DNA from: Deltaproteobacteria bacterium
Lineage (GTDB): Bacteria; Desulfobacterota; Desulfobulbia; Desulfobulbales; Desulfurivibrionaceae
Direction of reading: 5' to 3'
Assembly: GCA_013349285.1 (NCBI GenBank)
Contig: DUZU01000007.1
Location: forward strand, 1 to 64,000
DNA: 64,000 nucleotides
Part shown: positions 38,458 through 50,816 of the stretch, in pieces
Numbering within the stretch: the stretch's first letter is position 1
How the letters are laid out: every line of letters starts with the position of its first letter
Made by a program: the position numbers and the translations under genes
Notes under the pieces: model-generated
Seen by the model: the letters and a program-made list of their open reading frames with translations, nothing else
Told to the model about the DNA's origin: nothing
Database searches by the model: none

Positions 38458-39846
38458 TCAGCCGGCAGAAGAGCTGTCGCAACCAACCGGTAACACAAAA
38501 AAGAAGTTATTGCCTTCCGCGGTGGGCTCGTAGCCGACCACCCCGCCATGGATTTCGATTACCTGCTTGATAAAGGCCAGGCCATGGCCGGTGCCGGGCA
38601 ACATCTTGCTGCTCTCACCCCGAATGCCGTCGGTAAAGATGATCTTTGCTTCACTGCCGCTCAGATGCCGACCGGTGGTAAATACATTAAACTTAATCCC
38701 GGATTTACCCGGCCCGAAATAATCATGGATATACTCCCGGCCATAGGCGATGGCCTTGCGGGGTAAACCGGCATGATCGATTATGCTTTCGGTATATTTG
38801 ACCGCGTTGGAAAAAAGATTGGCATAAACCTGGGAGAGCAGCCCCACATCCACCTGCAGCAAAAGCTCTTCGCCATGCATATCTCCCGGCCGCTCCACCT
38901 CAATGCCCCTGGCCCTGAACCGGCTCATGAAATGATCGAGCTGGGGGGTGACTATTTCGGTGTCAACCGAACAGTTGCGCGATCTGAGCACGAAACGGCC
39001 CTTGGCAAAATGATCGCGCCTAAAGAGGCTTTCGAGAAACAGGCTGTAGTTGGCATGATGCTCCAGCAATTGCCGATAGTTGGCCTGCAACCGCTGGTAC
39101 AGATTGGTCACCTTATCGCCTACCAGCTGACAACTCTGCTCCAGATCGACCCCTGGTTTTTTCAACTCTTTCAAAAGCTCTTCCAGATCACCGACCTCCT
39201 TGATTCTTTTCTTGAGCCGGTTGAAGAGATGTTTGAAATACATATTGGGGGTAATGACGTTGTGCTCGATATCCATTACCAGGGTATTGATAAACTTGAG
39301 ATGACGAATATTTTCTTGAGCAATCAGGCGGTTGTGCAGGTTGAAGCCGATCCGGTTCGAATATTTGCGCATGAAAAAACGATCCGCCTCGGATAATCGG
39401 GCAAGGGGAAATACCTCCAGCATCCCCATCACCTCCATATCCAAGGTCAACTTTTCGGCGGTTTGCAGCGTCGCCGGCTTCCGGCAGATCGGAACCAGCA
39501 GTGAGTTCTCGGTTTCATAACAGTGATTAGAAAGAAAGACCTCGATCGGACTCGGTTTGGGTTTTCGGAGCAACCCCTTGCGGCTGTCACTTACCAGGAC
39601 CAGATTTTCGCGTCTTTCATCCAACAGATGAAGTCGGCTGTCAAATCCGAGAAAAAGTTTAGGGGCGGCGACACAGATCCGGTAGAAATCTTCAGGGGAA
39701 TCAAACTCCTGGGCCAGATCGAAAAAAGTATGGAGCAGATCATTCTGCGCGGCGCCGAAGGCATAGCTCTTGTAGCTCCCGCGTTTTTCAATGATCCGCG
39801 CACTTACCTGCTGCAGATCCTTACAACTACATCGTGCAGAGCCCAT
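38458..39846 (-). CDS. Sensor histidine kinase-like protein
   Basis: Possible H-box VMDIEHNVITP; ATPase N box VYANLFSNAVKYTES and GTGHGLAFIKQVIEIHGG. Confidence 0.78.
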   Translation of the reverse strand: MGSARCSCKDLQQVSARIIEKRGSYKSYAFGAAQNDLLHTFFDLAQEFDSPEDFYRICVAAPKLFLGFDSRLHLLDERRENLVLVSDSRKGLLRKPKPSPIEVFLSNHCYETENSLLVPICRKPATLQTAEKLTLDMEVMGMLEVFPLARLSEADRFFMRKYSNRIGFNLHNRLIAQENIRHLKFINTLVMDIEHNVITPNMYFKHLFNRLKKRIKEVGDLEELLKELKKPGVDLEQSCQLVGDKVTNLYQRLQANYRQLLEHHANYSLFLESLFRRDHFAKGRFVLRSRNCSVDTEIVTPQLDHFMSRFRARGIEVERPGDMHGEELLLQVDVGLLSQVYANLFSNAVKYTESIIDHAGLPRKAIAYGREYIHDYFGPGKSGIKFNVFTTGRHLSGSEAKIIFTDGIRGESSKMLPGTGHGLAFIKQVIEIHGGVVGYEPTAEGNNFFFVLPVGCDSSSAG

Positions 39847-39931
39847 TCTCTTCCCCTGCGGCCAAATGCCCCATGATTAATCCTCAACACCATCCGGCAA
39901 TAAATACTAAAAGAATCAGGGTCTGATGATA

Positions 39932-40462
39932 CTACCTGGATTCAAGGATTATCTCGTCGTGGCCGTCGCTTTCCGCCAGGCGGACATGGACATGTTCATT
40001 CTCGGCGACCTGCAGATCCAGCCCCACGTAATCAGATTGGATGGGAAGTTCGCGGCTGCCGCGATCGACCAGGGTGGCGAGTTGGATACAACGGGGCCGG
40101 CCGATGTCCATCAACGCATCAAGGGCGGCCCGGATGGTCCGACCGGTGAAGATAACGTCATCAACCAGCACCACCACCATACCCTCTATGGTAAAATCGA
40201 TATTGGTTTTTTTGACCACCGGATTCTGGGTCACCAGGCTCCAGTCGTCACGATAGAGCGTGATATCGAGACTGCCGGTGGGAACATCGATCTTTTCCTG
40301 TTCCTGGATGATCTTTTGAATCCGATCGGCCAGAAAAACACCGCCGGTATGAATCCCGATGATGGCAAGATTGGCGACCCCGTGATTGTTCTCAACAATC
40401 TGCATGGCAATCCGATTGATGGAACGACTGATATCATCCGCCGACATGATCTGTTTTTTCAT
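39932..40462 (-). CDS. pyrR: Bifunctional pyr operon regulator / uracil phosphoribosyltransferase
   Basis: GIHTGGVFLADRI...VVLVDDVIFTGRTIRAALDAL...RPRCIQLATLVDRG.RELPI. Confidence 0.95.
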   Translation of the reverse strand: MKKQIMSADDISRSINRIAMQIVENNHGVANLAIIGIHTGGVFLADRIQKIIQEQEKIDVPTGSLDITLYRDDWSLVTQNPVVKKTNIDFTIEGMVVVLVDDVIFTGRTIRAALDALMDIGRPRCIQLATLVDRGSRELPIQSDYVGLDLQVAENEHVHVRLAESDGHDEIILESR

Positions 40463-40508
40463 TATCCCTACCCTCTCCTTAAATTACCCGGTTGCCCCAG
40501 GTCACCTC

Positions 40509-40553
40509 AAAAAACAAAGGCGGCATCCACTTAAATGGAGCCGCCTTTGTTTA
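40509..40553 (-). terminator. Rho-independent terminator after purN
   Basis: 13-bp perfect arms AAACAAAGGCGGC / GCCGCCTTTGTTT; T run on the minus strand. Confidence 0.85.
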
Positions 40554-40558
40554 ATGCA

Positions 40559-41125
40559 TCATGGCCAGAAATAATCAATTCCCTTGGCGATCACCTTGTT
40601 GATCGCTTCGGGAAAAGCCTCACACTCCGCGGCAAAAACCTTGGCCGCCACCTCGGCCGGGGTGTCGTCATCGGCAAGGGATACACATTTCTGCACGATT
40701 ATCGGCCCCTCGTCATAAACCTCGTTGGCAAAGTGGACGGTACAGCCGCTCACCTTTACCCCCCTTGCCACCGCGGCCCGATGCACCCGCATCCCGTACA
40801 TCCCGGCCCCGCAAAAAGAGGGAATCAACGATGGATGAATGTTGATAACCGCCCTTTTCAACCGCGCCGGCGGCTCATAGAGCTTGAGAAACCCGGCCAG
40901 CAGCACCAACTCGACGTCATAATCCGCTAAAATGGCGTTGATCGCCTCATTATCCGCGGCATGAAAGGCGGGATAACCATACTTTTGAGCCTTCTCCAGC
41001 CCGAGAACACCCGCAACATTGGAAACCACCACCTCGATGCTGCCCTGCATGGTCCCGGCCGCAATCCGATCATGGAAATTATCCAGGGTCCGACCGGAGC
41101 CGGAGAGGAGTACCGCCATCTTCAT
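40559..41125 (-). CDS. purN: Phosphoribosylglycinamide formyltransferase
   Basis: AVLLSGSGRTLDNF; INIHPSLIPSFCGAGMYG; CTVHFANEVYDEGPII. Confidence 0.95.
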   Translation of the reverse strand: MKMAVLLSGSGRTLDNFHDRIAAGTMQGSIEVVVSNVAGVLGLEKAQKYGYPAFHAADNEAINAILADYDVELVLLAGFLKLYEPPARLKRAVINIHPSLIPSFCGAGMYGMRVHRAAVARGVKVSGCTVHFANEVYDEGPIIVQKCVSLADDDTPAEVAAKVFAAECEAFPEAINKVIAKGIDYFWP

Positions 41126-41134
41126 AACCGACTC

Positions 41135-41749
41135 CTATTTAAAGTAGGGATTGGCGTCAACATCAACGTTTTTGAGCCAATTGACAATACCGGTGTCATA
41201 CTTGCTGGTCAGATCAAAAACCTTTACCGCCAGCCGAAAACGGGTCTTGAGGGTGGTGTTGCCGGTGGCCTTGATCTCGGCCAAAACCTGGGGATAATCG
41301 GCAGGGTCGACGATCACCGTCACATCCTGAAAATTCTTGGCCGAAGAGCGGAGCATGGTCGGGCCGCCGATATCGATATTCTCAATGGCATCGCCCAGGG
41401 TGCAATCGGCGTTGGCCACGGTTTTTTCAAAAGCGTAGAGATTGACCGCCACCAGATCGATGGCCTGCAAGCCATGCTCCTTCATCTGGGCCAGATGATC
41501 GGGGTTGGTTTTCTGGGCGAGGATCCCGCCGTGCACCTTGGGATGCAGGGTTTTGACCCGGCCGTCGAGCATCTCCGGGAAACCGGTGAACTCGGAAACA
41601 TCCTTTACCTTGATCCCGTTGTCCCGCATCTTCTTGGCGGTGCCGCCGGTGGAGAGGATCTCGATGCCCAGGGCCTCAAGCTCACGGGCAAAGCCTTCGA
41701 TGCCGGATTTATCGGTCAAACTGATTAATGCTCTTTCCATCTTTTTCAT
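41135..41749 (-). CDS. purH: IMP cyclohydrolase (PurH N-terminal MGS-like domain only)
   Basis: [35 protein letters not shown]...[15 protein letters not shown]...[18 protein letters not shown]; ends after 204 aa, no AICAR transformylase domain. Confidence 0.92.
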   Translation of the reverse strand: MKKMERALISLTDKSGIEGFARELEALGIEILSTGGTAKKMRDNGIKVKDVSEFTGFPEMLDGRVKTLHPKVHGGILAQKTNPDHLAQMKEHGLQAIDLVAVNLYAFEKTVANADCTLGDAIENIDIGGPTMLRSSAKNFQDVTVIVDPADYPQVLAEIKATGNTTLKTRFRLAVKVFDLTSKYDTGIVNWLKNVDVDANPYFK

Positions 41750-41898
41750 TATCTTCTCCCTCTGCTATATGCTCATATCAAAATGATTAATTATTAAAAG
41801 CCGACCTTCTTCAACAAGGTCATCTTACCGAAAAATACAAACTTTAAATGTACCCTTTATCTTTATCAAAATGCAACAAAAGTGCTATGTTTTTCCAC

Positions 41899-42282
41899 TT
41901 ACTCCTTGCGGATAAAGCTCTTGATCATTCGCCGGTCCCGCTTGCTCGGCCGCCCGGCCGGGGCAACATTGGCCGCCCGGATGAGACGGCGTTCTTCGCC
42001 GGCGCTCAGACGGGCCGCCCTGCTCTCTTCTGTCTCCAGATAAAGCAGGGCCGCTTCCGGGGCGCCCCGCCGAACGGCCGACAATTGCCGAACCATAATG
42101 ACATACTCATCCGTCCCTTTGCGAATCCGAATCTCCTCTCCGACCTCAACGCCGCGGGCCGCCTTGGCCCTGGCCCCGTTGACATGAACCTTGCCGCCGT
42201 TGATGGCCTGGGCGGCCAAGGATCTGGTCTTAAAAAAACGGGCGGCCCACAGCCATTTATCAAGTCTTATTTTTTTTTCCAC
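41899..42282 (-). CDS. hslR: S4-domain RNA-binding protein (Hsp15-like)
   Basis: IRLDKWLWAARFFKTRSLAAQAINGGKVHVNG. Confidence 0.85.
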   Translation of the reverse strand: MEKKIRLDKWLWAARFFKTRSLAAQAINGGKVHVNGARAKAARGVEVGEEIRIRKGTDEYVIMVRQLSAVRRGAPEAALLYLETEESRAARLSAGEERRLIRAANVAPAGRPSKRDRRMIKSFIRKE

Positions 42283-42411
42283 TGCCCTAGCCTGCGCGCC
42301 CGTGTTTTTATAACGATATTTTATTACAATATAGCATCAGGCAACCATCTGCGCCATAGCGCAGCTTTACGCTTTCAGCTTTGGGCTAAATAGTGTATAA
42401 AACTGCCCATC

Positions 42412-43149
42412 ATGAAACTTAAAACCGTGGGCATAAAAAACATCAACTATCCGGTTACGGTCCGTGAAAAATCCGGAGGCTTGCAGCAAACAGTTGCCAG
42501 CATCAGCCTGCAGGTGAGCTTGCCGCGCCAGTATCGGGAATCCTGCGTCTCCACCTTTATTGAAGTACTCAATAAATACCAGGAGGAGATGAGCAACCGG
42601 ATCTTCAGAAATCTGCTGGCCGAGGTTAAGGAAAAACTGCGGGCCGAATCCGCCCATGTGGAGATGACCTTTCCCTATTTCCTTGAAAAAAAGGCGCCGG
42701 TCACCGGTACGGCCGGCCTCATGGAATATAACTGCCGCTTCACCGGCGGCATCGGCAAGGATGAGGATTTCATCCTGTCGGTCAAGGTGCCGGTAACCAC
42801 CCTCTGCCCCTGCTCAAAAGAGATCAGCGAATTCGGCGCCCACAACCAGCGCGGCGAGGTAAGCCTCAATGTGAAATACTCCGCCTTCATCTGGATGGAA
42901 GACCTCATTGCCATGGCCGAATCCGGCGCCTCCTGCGAGGTTTACTCCCTGCTCAAAAGACCGGACGAAAAATACGTTACCGAGAAAGCCTACACCAACC
43001 CCATGTTTGTTGAAGACGTGGTACGCAAGGTGGCGGAAATGGCCCACGACCACCCGGACATCACCTGGTTTTCCGTGGGGGTTGAAAGCTTTGAGTCGAT
43101 CCATAAACACAACGCCTACGCCTATGTGGACAGCGACGAGATGCGCTGA
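42412..43149 (+). CDS. folE2: GTP cyclohydrolase FolE2 (type IB)
   Basis: VPVTTLCPCSKEISEFGAHNQRGEVSL; overall FolE2 length and C-terminal FESIHKHNAYAYV. Confidence 0.93.
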   Translation: MKLKTVGIKNINYPVTVREKSGGLQQTVASISLQVSLPRQYRESCVSTFIEVLNKYQEEMSNRIFRNLLAEVKEKLRAESAHVEMTFPYFLEKKAPVTGTAGLMEYNCRFTGGIGKDEDFILSVKVPVTTLCPCSKEISEFGAHNQRGEVSLNVKYSAFIWMEDLIAMAESGASCEVYSLLKRPDEKYVTEKAYTNPMFVEDVVRKVAEMAHDHPDITWFSVGVESFESIHKHNAYAYVDSDEMR

Positions 43150-43246
43150 AGAACTCGCTTATTTCCATAAAATCCCCCCGCCAATTTTCCCTTTAACTTA
43201 AAGATTTTTTGTCCTCAAAATTCAGAGAACAACGTATAATGTCTTC

Positions 43247-44896
43247 ATGAATCTTTTAATGCTAGGAAGCTTGCTGGGCGGGGTCGGCCTTTTCATGCTC
43301 GGCATGCAACTGATGACCGACGGTCTGAAGATTGCCGCCGGTCACACCCTTCGTAATATCCTGCAAAAATCCACCCGAACCGCCATCCGCGGCCTGCTGT
43401 CCGGCGCCTTTATCACCTCGCTGGTGCAGTCATCCAGTGCCATTACCGTGGCCACCATCGGCTTTGTCAACGCCGGCTTGATGAACCTCAGACAGGCGAT
43501 TACCATTACCTACGGCAGCAACATCGGCACCACCATGACCGGCTGGCTCGTTGCCCTGGTCGGCTTTCAATTCCACATCAAGGTCTTTGCCCTGCCCCTG
43601 ATCGGCTTCGGCATGCTGATCCGCCTGATTAAGGGCAACAGCCGCTACGGCGCACTAGGGCTTGCCTTGGCTGGTTTCGGCGTATTTTTTATCGGCATTG
43701 ACATTTTAAAAGACGCCTTTGCCGGGCTCGGTGAAACCATCGACCTGGCCGAACTCGGCGGCGGAGGGCTGATCGGCCACGCTATCTTCATCGGCATCGG
43801 CTTTCTCCTGACCCTGGCCATGCAATCGTCCAGTGCCGCCATGGCCATCGCCCTGACCGCGGCGGCCGGCGGAATCATCCCCTTGGACAACGCCGCCGCA
43901 GTGGTCATCGGCGCCAACATCGGCACCACCTCCACCGCCGCCCTCGCCGTTATCGGAGCAACCCCCAACGCCAAACGGGTGGCGGCGGCCCACGTTATCT
44001 TCAATATGGCCACCGGCGTTATCGCCCTGCTGATCCTGCCCCTGCTGCTTCAGCTGTTGCTGAGCCTGCCCGGCAATTTACATCTCAACATCTCCATTAC
44101 CACCCTGCTCGCCCTGTTTCACACCATCTTCAACCTTCTCGGCGTCTTCCTGATGTGGCCCTTTACCGATAAACTGGGGGCTTATCTTAAAACCCTTTTC
44201 CGTACCGCGGAAGAGGACGAAGCACACCTGGTCTACCTTGACAACAACCTGGTGCACATGCCGGTGCTCGCCTTCCACGCCCTGGCGGAAGAACTGAAAC
44301 GACTCGGCATCATCGCCCGAAGGATGGCCAAGGGCGCGATCAGCAGCGAGGCAGGCCCGAGCCGCCTCCTGGAATCAGACCAGCGCGTTTTATTGAAACT
44401 GGAGATCAAAATCGGCAAATTCATCAACGAGGTCCGCCGGGGCGGCTTGCCGGAAAAGCTTGATCACGCCCTGCCCCACGCCCTGCGGATCACCAGTTAT
44501 TACCGGGAAGTGGCCGATGTGGCCATCCGGATCGCCCAGATGCAGCAGGGCAAACCGGTCGAGGATGAAAAACTGGCGCTGGAGATAAGTCTTTATAAAC
44601 AGAATGTGGTCAGGCTGCTCGATGCAACCGATGTCGGCCAGGCAGAATTTTCCCTGCAAGCATGCAACAGCTATTTTGAAGAACTAGAAGGGGAATACAA
44701 ACACCTGAAAAACCTGCTGCTTAAGGCCGGCACCAAGGACGAACTGCCGGTGACCCAGATGGTGACCCAGATTGATCTGATGAGCGACATCAGAAGAATA
44801 GCCGGCCAGATGGAAAAGGCGGCCTGTTATCTGGTCTCAATGACCACCGCCGAGGTGGAAAGCCAGGAGTTGCCCCCAGAGGAGGAGGCGGCATAA
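43247..44896 (+). CDS. Na/Pi cotransporter family protein with PhoU-like C-terminus
   Basis: GLFMLGMQLMTDGLK; twin QSSSA motifs (SLVQSSSAITVATIGF, MQSSSAAMAIAL); GANIGTTSTA. Confidence 0.92.
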   Translation: MNLLMLGSLLGGVGLFMLGMQLMTDGLKIAAGHTLRNILQKSTRTAIRGLLSGAFITSLVQSSSAITVATIGFVNAGLMNLRQAITITYGSNIGTTMTGWLVALVGFQFHIKVFALPLIGFGMLIRLIKGNSRYGALGLALAGFGVFFIGIDILKDAFAGLGETIDLAELGGGGLIGHAIFIGIGFLLTLAMQSSSAAMAIALTAAAGGIIPLDNAAAVVIGANIGTTSTAALAVIGATPNAKRVAAAHVIFNMATGVIALLILPLLLQLLLSLPGNLHLNISITTLLALFHTIFNLLGVFLMWPFTDKLGAYLKTLFRTAEEDEAHLVYLDNNLVHMPVLAFHALAEELKRLGIIARRMAKGAISSEAGPSRLLESDQRVLLKLEIKIGKFINEVRRGGLPEKLDHALPHALRITSYYREVADVAIRIAQMQQGKPVEDEKLALEISLYKQNVVRLLDATDVGQAEFSLQACNSYFEELEGEYKHLKNLLLKAGTKDELPVTQMVTQIDLMSDIRRIAGQMEKAACYLVSMTTAEVESQELPPEEEAA

Positions 44897-44909
44897 ACTT
44901 TTGCCCTTC

Positions 44910-45614
44910 TCAATCTTTTGCCCGGCCCGCATAACGCCAGTGCCAAGGCTCCCAGAGAAAGCCATTCTTGTCGTTTTGCCGGTAACTTAATACAAAATCA
45001 TATTTTCGGGCGTTTTGCCCAAGCCATTTTTCCGCTTCCGAGCCGTGAAAAGTCCAGTCACTGGGCACCAGATCAACAGCGGTGCCGGTCATGTGTTCTG
45101 AATATCCCGGCGGCGCCACCCCTTTGGCAATATCATAAAAATCACGGCCGGCCTGCAGCTGACGCAGATAGATACTGCGCTGATAAAGCAGGCTGCGATA
45201 GCCGGAGTCAACCTGCAGGATAACCCCATCGTTGCGGGCCGCCGAGACCATCCGCGTCAAAGCCTCGGCCGTGGCGGCGGTCACATAAATTTGCGCTTTG
45301 GGATAGGTAAACTCATAGGGCAACACCACCAGATTTTTCCCCTCGGAACTAAGGCCAAGATCAACCCGATGGCCCTGCCAAGGGCGGCGCACCTCGTAAC
45401 GCTTGCCGTGGAGGGTGACATACTCGCGCCTGGCCTCGGGCAGCATTTTACTGCGGCCATCAAGCACCGCCACCTTTGCAAAAGGCTGCTCCAATTCCTC
45501 AACAGGGGGGACGAGAATGGCAGGACGCTTACCATCCCCCGGCCCAACAACACAACCGGCAAGACAGAGATAAATCAATAACCCCAGCAGATATACCCCG
45601 CGCCCGGTTCTCAT
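44910..45614 (-). CDS. VanY-type D-alanyl-D-alanine carboxypeptidase lipoprotein
   Basis: Lipobox LCLAGC; SGYRSLLYQ; SEHMTGTAVDL; EPWHWRY. Confidence 0.9.
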   Translation of the reverse strand: MRTGRGVYLLGLLIYLCLAGCVVGPGDGKRPAILVPPVEELEQPFAKVAVLDGRSKMLPEARREYVTLHGKRYEVRRPWQGHRVDLGLSSEGKNLVVLPYEFTYPKAQIYVTAATAEALTRMVSAARNDGVILQVDSGYRSLLYQRSIYLRQLQAGRDFYDIAKGVAPPGYSEHMTGTAVDLVPSDWTFHGSEAEKWLGQNARKYDFVLSYRQNDKNGFLWEPWHWRYAGRAKD

Positions 45615-45654
45615 AATTATCTATCTCTTGGTTGAAGTCACTAACCGCGCAAGG

Positions 45655-46326
45655 CTAAAACCGATAAAGACCTTTAGCCGCAATAAATTTACCCACGCCC
45701 TCGGGCACCAAAGCGTCTACGGCATGGCCCAATGCAACCTCTTGCCGCAGATGACTTGACGAAACAGCCACCGGGGTCAGGAAAAGATCATATATTCTAC
45801 CAAGCCGCCCCGCGCATTGCCAACAGCTTTCATCAGCCGCTCGCTGATAGCCGGCAAAACTCGACTTGATGATCTCGGCAACCTTGGTCCGGCACTGATC
45901 CGGCCGCGCAGCCACTACGAAATGGGTATAATCGACAAGCTCTGTATATTCTTTCCAGGAAGCGATCTCGGCAAAGGCATCCATGCCGATCACAAAAAAC
46001 AACTCCACCGATTCCCCTAATAACTCCCGCAATGAACGCAGGGTATCGATACTGAAGGAGGGCCCCAGCCGTTTTGCCTCAAGATCACTGATAAAAAAGC
46101 CGGACCTCTCCCGAAGGGCAAGGTCCAGCATGGCCAATCGGTCAGCAAAGGAGGAAATCCGGTAGGTTAATTTATGGGGGGGCTGGGCAGACGGCACAAA
46201 CAGGACGCTGTTAAGCTCAAAACTTTTTTTTACCGCTTCGGCAAGGGCAAGATGGCCGTTGTGCACCGGGTCAAAGGTGCCGCCCAAGATGCCGATCCGG
46301 TGGCCTAAATTTTGCGGAAGCTCCAT
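45655..46326 (-). CDS. nadD: Nicotinate-nucleotide adenylyltransferase
   Basis: IGILGGTFDPVHNGHLALAEAV; SSSHLRQEV-like C-terminal motif. Confidence 0.95.
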   Translation of the reverse strand: MELPQNLGHRIGILGGTFDPVHNGHLALAEAVKKSFELNSVLFVPSAQPPHKLTYRISSFADRLAMLDLALRERSGFFISDLEAKRLGPSFSIDTLRSLRELLGESVELFFVIGMDAFAEIASWKEYTELVDYTHFVVAARPDQCRTKVAEIIKSSFAGYQRAADESCWQCAGRLGRIYDLFLTPVAVSSSHLRQEVALGHAVDALVPEGVGKFIAAKGLYRF

Positions 46327-46338
46327 AATCCCAGCAGC

Positions 46339-47595
46339 CTAGCTTCTGACCTGGCCGTCCCCGTACACAATGAACTTCTTGGTGGTCAATTCCTTGAGGC
46401 CCATGGGGCCATAGGCATGGAGCTTGGTGGTGCTGATGCCGATCTCCGAGCCCAACCCGAACTGGCCACCGTCGCTGAATCTGGTCGAGGCGTTGACCAT
46501 GACCGCGGAGGCGTCAACCTCCCGCAAGAAGCGCTGGGAATGGGCATAATTATTGGTGATAATCACCTCGGTATGCAGGGAACCGTACTGGACGATATGG
46601 TCCATGGCCGCCTCCATGTCGTCCACCACCTTTACCGCCAGAATCAGATCGAGAAACTCCATCCCCCAATCCGTGGGCAAGGCCGCCTTGATCTCCGGCA
46701 GAATCGCACCGGCGCGCTTACAGCCGCGCAGCTCGACCCCGGCGTCCTTGAGGGCGGCCCAGACCTTGGGCAGAAACAGCGCAGCCTCGTTTTTGTGAAC
46801 CAACAGGGCCTCTAGGGCATTGCAAACCCCGGGCCGCTGCACCTTGCCGTTCATGACGATATCGACCGCCATCCCATGGTCGGCACTTTCATCGACAAAA
46901 ACATGACAGACCCCCTTGTAATGCTTGAGGACAGGAATCCGAGAATTTTCGGCGACAAAACGGATGAGCCCCTCGCCGCCCCGGGGAATGATCAGATCGA
47001 TCTGCTCTTCCAAGGTCAGCATGACATTGACCGCCTCGCGGTCGGCCATCGGGATCACCTGAATGGCGGCGGCATCGATATTCTCGGAAGCCAAGGCCTC
47101 CTGGAGCACCTTGGCCAGGGCCAGATTGGAGTTGATCGCCTCGGAGCCGCCCCGGAGGAGAATGGCGTTGCCCGCCTTCAGGCAAAGCGACGCCGCATCC
47201 ACCGTGACATTGGGACGCGATTCGTAGATCATGCCGATCACCCCCAGCGGAATCCGCATCCGACCGACGGTAATCCCGGAGGGCTGTTTGTTCATTTCCG
47301 AAATCTCCCCCACCGGATCGGGCAGGGCGATTACCTCCTGCAACCCCTTGACCATGGCGGCCATCACCTTGTCGGAGAGTTCGAGCCGATCAAGCATGGC
47401 AGCGGAAAGGCCCTTGGCGCGACCGGCGACCAGATCCTTTTGATTCTCCTGCTGGATATAATCCTTCTGCGCCATCAGCGCATCGGCCATTTTGAGAAGG
47501 GCGTTGTTCTTGGCCGTGGTGGAGAGATTGGCCATGGTCCGCGCCGCCTTTTTCGCGGCATGGGCCATCTGCTGAATGGTTTCCTGAATGGACAT
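46339..47595 (-). CDS. proA: Glutamate-5-semialdehyde dehydrogenase
   Basis: IPLGVIGMIYESRPNVTVDAASLCLKAGNAILLRGGSEAINSN; VNASTRFSDGGQFGLGSEIGIST. Confidence 0.97.
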   Translation of the reverse strand: MSIQETIQQMAHAAKKAARTMANLSTTAKNNALLKMADALMAQKDYIQQENQKDLVAGRAKGLSAAMLDRLELSDKVMAAMVKGLQEVIALPDPVGEISEMNKQPSGITVGRMRIPLGVIGMIYESRPNVTVDAASLCLKAGNAILLRGGSEAINSNLALAKVLQEALASENIDAAAIQVIPMADREAVNVMLTLEEQIDLIIPRGGEGLIRFVAENSRIPVLKHYKGVCHVFVDESADHGMAVDIVMNGKVQRPGVCNALEALLVHKNEAALFLPKVWAALKDAGVELRGCKRAGAILPEIKAALPTDWGMEFLDLILAVKVVDDMEAAMDHIVQYGSLHTEVIITNNYAHSQRFLREVDASAVMVNASTRFSDGGQFGLGSEIGISTTKLHAYGPMGLKELTTKKFIVYGDGQVRS

Positions 47596-47855
47596 TGCTT
47601 GCTCCTATCCTAACTTTTTCAAAAGGTTCCAGGTTGATCACAACCCATGGCAACTCATGTCATAAACCTGCAAAGCGACCACCCTGCGCTGATGGCGGGG
47701 AGCCGATGGTTTAAGACGCTGAAAACTCTTTGAGGTAACTCTAATTTTTCAACATACCGCAGGAACCGAAAAGCACAAGGGCCATGGCATCCGGGGCACA
47801 CTTTTTTTGATCCTTCCTCTCGGGCAACAGAAGAAGGGCTAAGAAATTTTCATCA

Positions 47856-47922
47856 CCAAACCAAGAGGCGAACCCTTATCCGGCATGTTCATTTCTTGGT
47901 TTGGGCAAAGGGCGTCGCGCCC
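47856..47922 (-). other. Paired inverted repeats just downstream of the proB stop
   Basis: CCAAACCAAG (47856-47865)/CTTGGTTTGG (47895-47904) plus GGGCG-TCG-CGCCC (47910-47922). Confidence 0.6.
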
Positions 47923-47924
47923 GA

Positions 47925-50101
<2,177 letters not shown>

Positions 50102-50159
50102 CTAATGTCAGCAATTTTGCTGCGGTTCAGGAATGAACCGCAGCAACAAGCAAACTTTT

Positions 50160-50423
50160 TTAGTTGGACTCAACAGGGTAAACGCTAACCCTTTTTTTAT
50201 TGCGACCATATTTTTCATAGGTCACAACGCCATCAACCATGGCGAACAGGGTGTAATCACGCCCCAGGCCAACGTTGGTGCCGGGATGAATCACCGTTCC
50301 CAGCTGACGAACAAGAATATTGCCGGCCCGAACCACCTGACCACCAAAACGTTTTACCCCGCGCCGTTGCGCGTTACTGTCCCGACCGTTCTTTGAGCTA
50401 CCGCCCGCTTTCTTATGTGCCAC
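50160..50423 (-). CDS. rpmA: 50S ribosomal protein L27
   Basis: [29 protein letters not shown]. Confidence 0.98.
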   Translation of the reverse strand: MAHKKAGGSSKNGRDSNAQRRGVKRFGGQVVRAGNILVRQLGTVIHPGTNVGLGRDYTLFAMVDGVVTYEKYGRNKKRVSVYPVESN

Positions 50424-50453
50424 AATAATACCTCTTGTGTTTAAACAATTCTA

Positions 50454-50765
50454 TTAGGCTGAAATTTCTTTAATTTCAAGGGCAGTATACTCCTGCCGAT
50501 GGCCGTTCTTTACCCGATAACCCTGGCGACGCTTTTTCTTGAAAACAAGCACTTTCTTGGCTTTATCCTGTTCAACGATCCGGGCGGTAACTTTGGCGCC
50601 GTCAACAACCGGCTGACCAACTTTAACGTCATCGCCGTCTGCTACCAGCAGAACATCGGACAATTCAATGGTATCGCCAACGTTACCGGCAAGTTTTTCT
50701 ACCCGAAGACGCTCACCAGCTGCAACTTGATACTGTTTTCCGCCGGTACGAATGATTGCGTACAT
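50454..50765 (-). CDS. rplU: 50S ribosomal protein L21
   Basis: MYAIIRTGGKQYQVAAGERLRVEKL; ATG at 50765 rather than ORF-track 50780. Confidence 0.97.
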   Translation of the reverse strand: MYAIIRTGGKQYQVAAGERLRVEKLAGNVGDTIELSDVLLVADGDDVKVGQPVVDGAKVTARIVEQDKAKKVLVFKKKRRQGYRVKNGHRQEYTALEIKEISA

Positions 50766-50795
50766 AATTTCCTCCAACAACTGAACTCGTCAAAT

Positions 50796-50816
50796 AACGG
50801 CCAGTGGACAGCCGTT
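50796..50816 (-). promoter_or_regulatory. Small stem-loop in the rplU leader
   Basis: AACGGC/GCCGTT inverted repeat (9-nt loop) about 30 nt upstream of the rplU ATG. Confidence 0.35.
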
